A stretch of 64,000 bases of DNA, taken from positions 1 to 64,000 of the forward strand of contig NZ_BMVG01000031.1 of NCBI RefSeq assembly GCF_014650595.1. The letters run 5' to 3'. The position numbers and the translations under genes are program-made. The notes under the pieces are model-generated. The model ran no database searches. It was not told the origin of the DNA and was given only the letters and a program-made list of their open reading frames with translations. Of the stretch, positions 58,471 through 64,000 are shown in pieces; position 1 is the stretch's first letter; every line of letters begins with the position of its first letter. This DNA is from Streptomyces alanosinicus. GTDB lineage: Bacteria > Actinomycetota > Actinomycetes > Streptomycetales > Streptomycetaceae.

Positions 58471-59237
58471 CCAATCGAGAAGGTGGCACCGGGTGAGGCA
58501 TAGTCGACGGGACCGTCGAACCGGGCCGAGGCGCGCACCACCGCCTGCTGCGGGGTGAGGAATCGGCCGACGTGGGTGACGATCAACCGGCCTGCCCGGG
58601 CCGCGCTGGCCGTGTCGCCGGTGTCTTCGGGCGTGTGGTGCACCTGTTCGCCCTCGGCCGGCGCCTGGGCGCTTTCGGCCTCACACAGAAGTACATCGCA
58701 TCCCTCGGCCAACTCCGTGAGGTTCGCGCACGGTGCTGTGTCCCCGGAGTAGACCAGCGATCGGCCCTCGGCCTCGATACGCACGGCGAAGGCCGGAATG
58801 CCATGCGCCACTGCCCGGCTGGTCAACGTGAGCGCGCCGACACACGCCTGATGCCCGTCATCCAGCTCATGGACGGCGAAAGCGGACTCGACCGGGCTGC
58901 GCGTCGAGGTGTTGGTCAGGAAGTGGGCCAGCCGGTCAGCGATACCCGGCGGCCCGTACAGGGGGATGGGCGCGGCAAGCTGAATATCCGCGAAGAGCGC
59001 CGCGTAATAGGCAGTGAGCAGGTCCGCGCTGTGATCGGCATGCAGGTGCGAGATCCATATCGCGTCCACCTCTTCGAGCCGGACATGCCGCTGCAGCTGC
59101 GCCAGCGTCCCGCTGCCCGCATCCACCCAGACCCGAGTGCCGCCGCTGGACACCAGGTAGCCGGAGCACGGGTTGTCCACGGTCGCGTAGGGCGTGGCAC
59201 ACCCCAGGACGGTGAGGCGGAGAAGATCGCTACTCAT
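58467..59237 (-). CDS. Metallo-beta-lactamase-fold hydrolase
   Basis: 256 residues. The zinc motif is SHLHADHSADL (about residues 63-73), with further ligands in VYSGDTAPC (about 163-171) and VTHVGRFL (about 221); CATPYATVDNPCSGYLV at the N-terminus is typical of RNase Z-like members. Reaction unknown. Its stop overlaps the IS256 remnant's stop by 3 nt, so the insertion sequence sits directly against the gene's end without damaging the reading frame. Confidence 0.85.
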   Translation of the reverse strand: MSSDLLRLTVLGCATPYATVDNPCSGYLVSSGGTRVWVDAGSGTLAQLQRHVRLEEVDAIWISHLHADHSADLLTAYYAALFADIQLAAPIPLYGPPGIADRLAHFLTNTSTRSPVESAFAVHELDDGHQACVGALTLTSRAVAHGIPAFAVRIEAEGRSLVYSGDTAPCANLTELAEGCDVLLCEAESAQAPAEGEQVHHTPEDTGDTASAARAGRLIVTHVGRFLTPQQAVVRASARFDGPVDYASPGATFSIG

Positions 59238-59415
59238 CCGGGGAGTCTATAGAACGCTTGATCCACAGGTATTAACAATTTCTCGTGGTTGTGGGCACCC
59301 CGCGCATTTCACGAACGGCTGCTGCCCCACGGCTAGGAGCCGAGCCGCAGGGGACATGCGCGAACAGCAGAAGATCACCTGGCCGTGGGACCGACCGGCA
59401 GCGGCCCGGTGGCCG

Positions 59416-60093
59416 TCAGCTCAGACCGAGACTGCTCAGCGCGGTGGTCCAGTCACTGACGATGGCCTGCTGCGCCGCCTTCAAGGTGACCTTCCCGGAG
59501 CAGACCGCGGTGTGCAGCTTCGTCTCCACCGGGTCCTTGAGATTGTTCACGCCTGAACCCGGCTTGTGACCCGGGTCGGCCGGCTCCACCCACAAATTGC
59601 GGGCATCGTTCGGGTCACCGCCCAGCTGCAGCGAGATGAGGTGGTCGTACTCGGCGTCGCCGAGACTGCCCTTGTAGCCGTAGGAGGCGGCGTTCGCCTG
59701 CTTCTCCTTGCGGGTGATCGCCTCCGGCGGACGGATGTTCTTGGTGTAGCCGCCCTTGCGGCAGATCGTCGTCGACAGATTCGCCTGCGTCACCGCCGGA
59801 GAGATGGCACCGGGATTGCACTTCAGGTCCTCAAGAGGCTCACCCTTCTCCATGCGGTAGTGACAGCTGCCCGCGGGCGGCTGCTGCTGCACCGTGTAGG
59901 TCGACTGCGGCCCCGCACCCACCGGAATCGCCCCCACCGAACCCCCGGCCGGCGTCGTACCCGATGACCGGGAAGCAGACGCACCGTTCTTCCCACCCGC
60001 CCCTGCACCCGAATGCGTGCTGGAGGACGAACACCCCGCCACCACAAGACAGGACAACGCCACCAGCGGAACAACACGACGGGACAGACCCAT
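59416..60093 (-). CDS. Lipoprotein with HNH-like nuclease domain
   Basis: 225 residues. An N-terminal lipobox LSCLVVAGCSSSS gives Cys21 as lipidation site, followed by a Ser/Gly-rich linker to about residue 65. The C-terminal domain has EYDHLISLQLGGDPNDARNL (about 158-177), with the D-H pair of HNH/DUF1524-type nucleases and a downstream Asn. Expected to sit on the outer face of the membrane and cut nucleic acid. It is one of three exported HNH proteins within 4 kb. Confidence 0.82.
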   Translation of the reverse strand: MGLSRRVVPLVALSCLVVAGCSSSSTHSGAGAGGKNGASASRSSGTTPAGGSVGAIPVGAGPQSTYTVQQQPPAGSCHYRMEKGEPLEDLKCNPGAISPAVTQANLSTTICRKGGYTKNIRPPEAITRKEKQANAASYGYKGSLGDAEYDHLISLQLGGDPNDARNLWVEPADPGHKPGSGVNNLKDPVETKLHTAVCSGKVTLKAAQQAIVSDWTTALSSLGLS

Positions 60094-60406
60094 GACAACC
60101 CCTCACAGACAGACAGCAGCTGAGCAGATGCTCCCCCACTCCCCTATCGCCCTACTCCCCGGGGCCCAGGGCGCACAGACGCGCGAACCCTCACCCGGTC
60201 AAGCCCTCCAACGACAAGCCCACGTGCCACCGCCCGTGCAGAGTCGTCAACAGCCCCCTACCCTCAAGGCCAGCCCTCGTGCCCGCTACCGGTGAACCCG
60301 GCAAAGGGACATTCTCCCGTCGCACTCCAGCGAATCGGCCTCCCAGCGAACCGAGTCGTTCGGGCTTCTGCCTCAACGGACCCGGAGCGACGGCCTCGGC
60401 AGCTCG
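60094..60406. other. Intergenic region
   Basis: 313 bp between the HNH lipoprotein and the deaminase gene, both on the minus strand. It should hold the HNH gene's promoter and the deaminase terminator; I see no clear motif. Confidence 0.3.
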
Positions 60407-61009
60407 TCACGGTGCATCACCGGTCTCTCCGATGAGCCGCCTGTAGAGGGGGTCGGTGAGGTCCGGCCGCACGTTACACGCCACCACGGGATGTCCGGTC
60501 AGCCGCGAGCGCTGGGCGATGGCGGTGAAGGAGACATCGATCTGAGAGATCCCGTAGGAGATGAGCTTGGCGACCGAGGTGCCGTAGGCGACGCCCCGCA
60601 CCTTGGCCCACAGGAGCGCGCCCGCGCACATCGCGCACGGCTCGGCGGTGGTCACCACCACGTGCGAGGGGAGGTCCAGGCCGGCATCGGTGGCTTTGCG
60701 CAGCAGGTTGACCTCGGCGTGTGCCGTCGGGTCACCGGTATTGTCCGTGGTGTTGCAGGACCCGGCTACGACGGCCCCGCTGCCGGCATCGACCAGGACG
60801 GCCCCGAAGGGCCAGCGGGCCTGGCGGGCCCAGTCCACAGCGACAGGCATGGCGTGTTCCACCGCGTCCGTGAGATCGGCCGGCCAGTCCTCGCCCCGGT
60901 GCCCCTGTAGGGCGCTCGCGGGTGGAGCGAGCACGCCGAGCGCGGAGAGCGGTGCGGCTGCGACAGCTGTGCGCAAAAAGCGGCGGCGGGAAGAGTTCGA
61001 GGAGATCAT
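60407..61009 (-). CDS. Tat-exported cytidine/guanine-deaminase-like protein
   Basis: 200 residues. The N-terminus has a twin-arginine signal (SSRRRFLRTAVAAAPLSALG, then APPASA), so the protein is expected to be exported folded. The rest (about 40-195) is a CDA-fold deaminase: THAEVNLL (H-A-E, zinc His and catalytic Glu) and EPCAMCAGALLWAKV (P-C-x2-C, zinc). This matches guanine/tRNA-adenosine/dCMP-type deaminases. An extracellular deaminase beside extracellular nucleases suggests nucleobase salvage, or a modified DNA/RNA target; both are inference. Confidence 0.85.
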   Translation of the reverse strand: MISSNSSRRRFLRTAVAAAPLSALGVLAPPASALQGHRGEDWPADLTDAVEHAMPVAVDWARQARWPFGAVLVDAGSGAVVAGSCNTTDNTGDPTAHAEVNLLRKATDAGLDLPSHVVVTTAEPCAMCAGALLWAKVRGVAYGTSVAKLISYGISQIDVSFTAIAQRSRLTGHPVVACNVRPDLTDPLYRRLIGETGDAP

Positions 61010-61526
61010 TCCGCCTGTATAGCGGCCTGGTCGGCGGATGATCGGGCTTGTGCCTGGAATGGCTGAAGACCGCGCCCATCAGGGTGACTTGTATCGGGGA
61101 CCAGCGCCCGGAACGCCAGGGGCCCTCGCAGTCTGCTCCCGGCGCCTGCCCTTGCCCCTGTGCCGATCAATCCCGTCCTTGCAGGTCAGCGAGGACCTCA
61201 TGACCACGTTCGTTGTCCAGGGTGATGCCCGCTCAGCCAGGTCGGCTCGGAGTCGGGTGACCGGACTGTCACCGGCTCGTTGAACCGGACACTGCCATGT
61301 GCACACCGCGGGCTGGACCGCAACCGTCTTCCGGTCCAGCCCGCATGGCGCCGGCGCCGAAGACACGGTTCCCAGCAGGCACGCCACCACCGGCTTACGG
61401 GCAGGCATGGCAGCCGGGCAATGCGCAACCTCAGGTTCTACGGCCCGGATGGCTGGCCGGCCTGTGGCGTTCTCGTTCGGGTGACATCCCGCATGCGGGA
61501 GCGTTTCTCCTGGTCATGCCCTCCGC
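61010..61526. other. Intergenic region
   Basis: About 517 bp between divergently transcribed deaminase and HNH genes. Only short open frames of poor composition; no RNA gene or terminator recognised. Presumed promoter region for both. Confidence 0.35.
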
Positions 61527-62216
61527 ATGGTCAAGAATTCCTGGTGCCGCGCCGCCGTCACGATGGTTGCTGCCGCTACCGCTGTGCTGGTCCCGGCAGC
61601 AACCGGAGCCGCCGCACCCGCCGCTGCAAAGCCGTCCTCCGCAGCCCGACACCGGCTCCCGTTCACGCTGCCGGAGCCACCGTCCGTCGGCGTGGTCCGT
61701 GTCGAGCTGGCCGGGCTGAACGTGGAGGCGCCGCATTCGATGGCCGGCTACAGCCGGGCGAAGTTCCCGCACTGGATCAAGCAGTACGGGGAGTGCGACA
61801 CCCGCGAGGTCGTCCTCGCCCGCGACGGCCAGGACGTCACACAGGACGAGATGTGCCGGGCGATCTCGGGGACATGGTTCAGCGAGTACGACGCCGCGGT
61901 CTTCCACAACTCCGGTCAGCTCGACATCGACCACGTCGTCCCCCTGGCCAACGCCTGGCGCTCCGGCGCCGACACATGGACCACCCCCGAGCGCAGGCAG
62001 TTCGCCAACGACCTCGTCCACTCGCAGCTGATCGCGGTCTCCGCCCGCAGCAACCGGCAGAAGGGCGACCAGAGCCCCGACCAGTGGGCACCACCCCGCC
62101 ACGCCTACTGGTGCACCTACTCCCGCGCCTGGACGGACATCAAGCACCTCTACCACCTCAACGTCACCGAGGCGGAGAAGGCCAAGCTCACCGAGATGCT
62201 GGACACCTGCGAGTGA
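61527..62216 (+). CDS. Secreted HNH (DUF1524-type) endonuclease
   Basis: 229 residues. A signal peptide (about residues 1-34) ends near GAAAPAAAKP. The nuclease domain has GQLDIDHVVPLANAWRSGA (D-H of the beta-beta-alpha metal site, about residues 130-148) followed by an Asn in LIAVSARSNRQKGD and HAYWCTYSRAW. Cys residues are paired. Paralogous to the gene at 62644. Translation is coupled to the following gene by GTGA. Confidence 0.85.
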   Translation: MVKNSWCRAAVTMVAAATAVLVPAATGAAAPAAAKPSSAARHRLPFTLPEPPSVGVVRVELAGLNVEAPHSMAGYSRAKFPHWIKQYGECDTREVVLARDGQDVTQDEMCRAISGTWFSEYDAAVFHNSGQLDIDHVVPLANAWRSGADTWTTPERRQFANDLVHSQLIAVSARSNRQKGDQSPDQWAPPRHAYWCTYSRAWTDIKHLYHLNVTEAEKAKLTEMLDTCE

Positions 62217-62503
62217 GCAACCCTCAGCGGCCCGCGGTGACCGACCAGGTCACCGCCGGCCCCGGCGGGGCCATGACCGTCGAGGTCGGGGTCATCACCG
62301 GTGACCTCATGGTGAGGACCGCCGACACCGGTCAGGGCACGGCCACCATCAGTGTCCAGTACGCCGGAGCCGATGAGTGGTACGAACTGCAAGGCAGCCC
62401 CGTACCCCTCCCGGCAGACAGCCTCGCCACCGTCCACAGAGCGGTCGTCGAGGCCATCCGCGCGGGAGGCGCGACCTGCGTTCCCAGTCCGGGACGGACG
62501 TAA
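62213..62503 (+). CDS. Hypothetical protein coupled to the HNH gene
   Basis: 96 residues from GTG 62213, which overlaps the HNH stop (GTGA). It has no signal peptide; beta-rich composition: TVEVGVITGDLMVRTADTG, TISVQYAGADEWYELQG, then LATVHRAVVEAIRAGG. The coupling to a secreted nuclease suggests an immunity or accessory protein kept inside the cell, but no family is recognised. Confidence 0.65.
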   Translation: MSNPQRPAVTDQVTAGPGGAMTVEVGVITGDLMVRTADTGQGTATISVQYAGADEWYELQGSPVPLPADSLATVHRAVVEAIRAGGATCVPSPGRT

Positions 62504-62643
62504 CCCGGCCCCTCACAGCTTCCTCGCCGCGGCCGCCCGCCGGACATACCCACGGGCGGCTCCGGGACGAAGCGTCCGTCGCAGTGAGGTGCGCGGGGGC
62601 TCAACCACCCAGCAGCGCCTCGCTGATCGTGCGGTGCACCGTG

Positions 62644-63276
62644 TCAGTTCTTGCAGCCGTCCAGCATCGAGGACAGCGCCGACTTCTCCTTGTCCGTGGT
62701 CGTCAGCTTCCACACCGACTTCACGTGCGTGTAGTCCTCGGCATACGTACACCAGAACGCATGGTTCGTAGGCTTCCACTCGGCCGGCCCACTGTCGCCC
62801 TTCGCCGAGTTCGACGACCCCGACGCGATCAGCAGCTGCGGGTCCTTCAGGTCGTTGCCGAAGGCCTTGCGCTGATCCGCGGTCCAGGTGTCGGCGCCGG
62901 AGCGCCAGGCCTCGGCGAGGGGCACCATGTGGTCGATGGTGGCCTTGGCGACGTCGGTGACCGTGGTGTCGTCGTAGACGGAGTACCAGGAACCAGAGGC
63001 CGGCTGGCAACGATCGGGCTTGTCCTGGACGTTCTTGCCGTCCCGGGCCAGGACGTCCTGACGGGTGGTGCAGCCGTCCGACTGGGTCGCCCAGATGTCG
63101 AACTTGTCACGGGCGTAACCGTCCATCGAATGCGGCGCGCCCACCTTCAGCGCGGACAGCTCCGCGCGGGCAGTCGCCGACGACGGCGGCGCCGGAGGAT
63201 CAGCCAGAGCCGGAGCAGCACCGACGCCGATCAGGAGCAGGGCAGCGGTGGGCAAGCCGTAGAAAGCGCGGCGCAT
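62644..63276 (-). CDS. Secreted HNH (DUF1524-type) endonuclease, paralogue
   Basis: 210 residues. The signal peptide (about 1-25, YGLPTAALLLIGVGAAPALA) is followed by a domain closely similar to that of 61527: APHSMDGYARDKFD against APHSMAGYSRAKFP, KATIDHMVPLAEAWRSGADTW against DIDHVVPLANAWRSGADTW, and HAFWCTYAED against HAYWCTYSRA. Met at 63276 has GGAGAG upstream; the upstream in-frame text is not coding. Convergent with the 96-residue gene. The two nuclease genes probably arose by an inverted duplication. Confidence 0.85.
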   Translation of the reverse strand: MRRAFYGLPTAALLLIGVGAAPALADPPAPPSSATARAELSALKVGAPHSMDGYARDKFDIWATQSDGCTTRQDVLARDGKNVQDKPDRCQPASGSWYSVYDDTTVTDVAKATIDHMVPLAEAWRSGADTWTADQRKAFGNDLKDPQLLIASGSSNSAKGDSGPAEWKPTNHAFWCTYAEDYTHVKSVWKLTTTDKEKSALSSMLDGCKN

Positions 63277-63701
63277 GAACTCTCCAAAGATTGTGGGGGG
63301 GTTGGAGATGCGTGTATGAGGAAACCGCAACGGCAGTACGGTGCGCTACGCGCGTCGACCAGATACGAACAACTCCCCCACGCCACCTTCACCCTCAGAG
63401 CACGCCCCCAGGTCGAGCCTGCTGATCCAAGGAGGTGGGAGTCCATGCAGTCCAATGCCGGGATGCCGCCACTGCCCCGGCGGTCGGTCGCGGGTCGTCC
63501 GGCGCACCAGCCGCCGACGCCGAACTACCCCGTTCGCAGAGCATCCGGCCATCGGTTCAGTCCGGGAAGCGCAGCCAGGGTGCAGGTCCGATCACGGTGC
63601 GCACCAAAGCGTTCGAGGACAGCCGGTTCCAATGCCTGCCCCCATCGGGGGCGGGCACCGTGATGCACTGCCCAGATACCGTCACTGCAGTGGAGGTGCC
63701 G
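63277..63701. other. Intergenic region
   Basis: 425 bp. A strong AAGGAGG stands before ATG 63445 and a 72-codon frame (to 63663), but the peptide is Arg/Pro/Ser-rich and not convincing. The frame of the next gene is also open through most of this stretch. I leave it unassigned. Confidence 0.35.
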
Positions 63702-64000
63702 ATGAACGAGACCGTGCCGGACGAAGCGGCCGCCGCGCTGTGCGAGAACCTGGGGCACGTCCTGCAGGCGTGCGCGCTGATGTGCGTCATCGCTCCCGAC
63801 AGCGTCCAGGGCGAGACCGTCGTCCAGGCCGCCCTGCAGCACGCTCAGGCCGAACCGGTCATCGTCACCGGGACCGCGCCCGGCACTCTTCCCGCCCTCC
63901 TCGCCTCGCTGCACGACCAACTCGCCCCGACAGCGACCCGCCCACGGCAAGCGGCACAACTGCAGGACACGATCGAGGCAGAACTCGTGCGACGCCCCCG
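63702..64000 (+). CDS. Partial hypothetical protein, runs off the window
   Basis: At least 99 codons with excellent G/C third positions from ATG 63702, preceded by TGGAGGTGCCG: NETVPDEAAAALCENLGHVL, then MCVIAPDSVQGETVVQAAL and PALLASLHDQLAPTA. The C-terminus lies beyond 64000. The same frame is open upstream and ATG 63663 is an alternative start. Helical, no named family. Confidence 0.6.
   Translation, partial: MNETVPDEAAAALCENLGHVLQACALMCVIAPDSVQGETVVQAALQHAQAEPVIVTGTAPGTLPALLASLHDQLAPTATRPRQAAQLQDTIEAELVRRP

Noticed and set aside
62377-63663. 428-codon plus-strand frame across the HNH gene at 62644
   Set aside because: Shadow of the minus-strand gene with its signal peptide and HNH motif.
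1-64000. tRNA or rRNA genes
   Set aside because: I saw no cloverleaf with a conserved T-arm or rRNA sequence on either strand when reading; I could not run a covariance search, so a missed tRNA is possible but unlikely.

Overview
The window reads as Streptomyces (or a close actinomycete): very high GC, codons ending mainly in G or C, GTG and TTG starts, dense overlapping stop/start pairs, and families typical of the genus (conservon cvnABCD, XRE-DUF5753 with DUF397, SAV2177-type methyltransferase, secreted SH3b and HNH proteins). The many broken genes, a nested pair of insertion sequences, a degenerate tyrosine recombinase and a plasmid-defence operon suggest accessory or chromosome-arm DNA rather than core.

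Layout. 1-2.5 kb: a TerD-family remnant, a small membrane protein, a tyrosine-recombinase-like gene without a recognisable catalytic set, and an unknown gene. 3-11.5 kb: a complete four-gene Wadjet-type SMC defence operon (jetA-jetB-jetC-jetD) plus a fifth overlapping small gene. 11.5-16.5 kb: a DnaQ-like exonuclease with altered active-site residues, broken genes (a prepilin peptidase, an unknown gene and a phosphotransferase remnant), a secreted SH3b protein and a GNAT acetyltransferase. 16.6-25 kb: an XRE/DUF397 pair, then a six-gene run (regulator, asparaginase, PPC/DUF296, related TPR regulator, Nudix, 2H phosphoesterase), an aldo-keto reductase and an anti-sigma-like ATPase. 25.7-37.4 kb: a conservon (cvnA-B-C-D, GAF protein) leading into an acyl-CoA dehydrogenase-like gene, a zinc-finger/HAD fusion, two regulators and a methyltransferase.

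37.4-47.9 kb is the most interesting part. A 44-residue peptide gene (45535-45669, minus) consists almost only of four perfect KLGMRPG units with hardly any leader. It heads a minus-strand run of enzymes: a desaturase-like membrane protein, an amidinotransferase, a cupin/JmjC-like oxygenase, a haem-oxygenase-like diiron protein, a GFA-fold protein, an arginine-deiminase/DDAH-like enzyme, a cation:proton antiporter and a nitroreductase. Divergent from it are a free-standing class II aminoacyl-tRNA-synthetase-like protein (EpmA/PoxA type, no anticodon domain) and a TauD-like dioxygenase. I read this as an unfamiliar class of repeat-core RiPP (ribosomal peptide) pathway built around Lys/Arg side chains: each repeat has one Lys and one Arg, and the cluster has two guanidine-handling enzymes and four iron-oxygenase families. 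A strong palindrome between the peptide gene and the first enzyme could set a high peptide-to-enzyme ratio. Product and reactions are inference.

48-53.7 kb: single metabolic genes (AlkD-like HEAT protein with a 3' frameshift, endonuclease/exonuclease/phosphatase, PIG-L deacetylase, carbon-nitrogen hydrolase, RmlD-like reductase). 53.8-58.5 kb: decayed DNA and an IS256-family transposase split by an IS110-family element; both halves rejoin to an intact 417-residue frame. 58.5-64 kb: a metallo-beta-lactamase protein and an exported set (an HNH lipoprotein, two paralogous secreted HNH nucleases, a Tat-exported deaminase-like protein), with a partial gene leaving the window.
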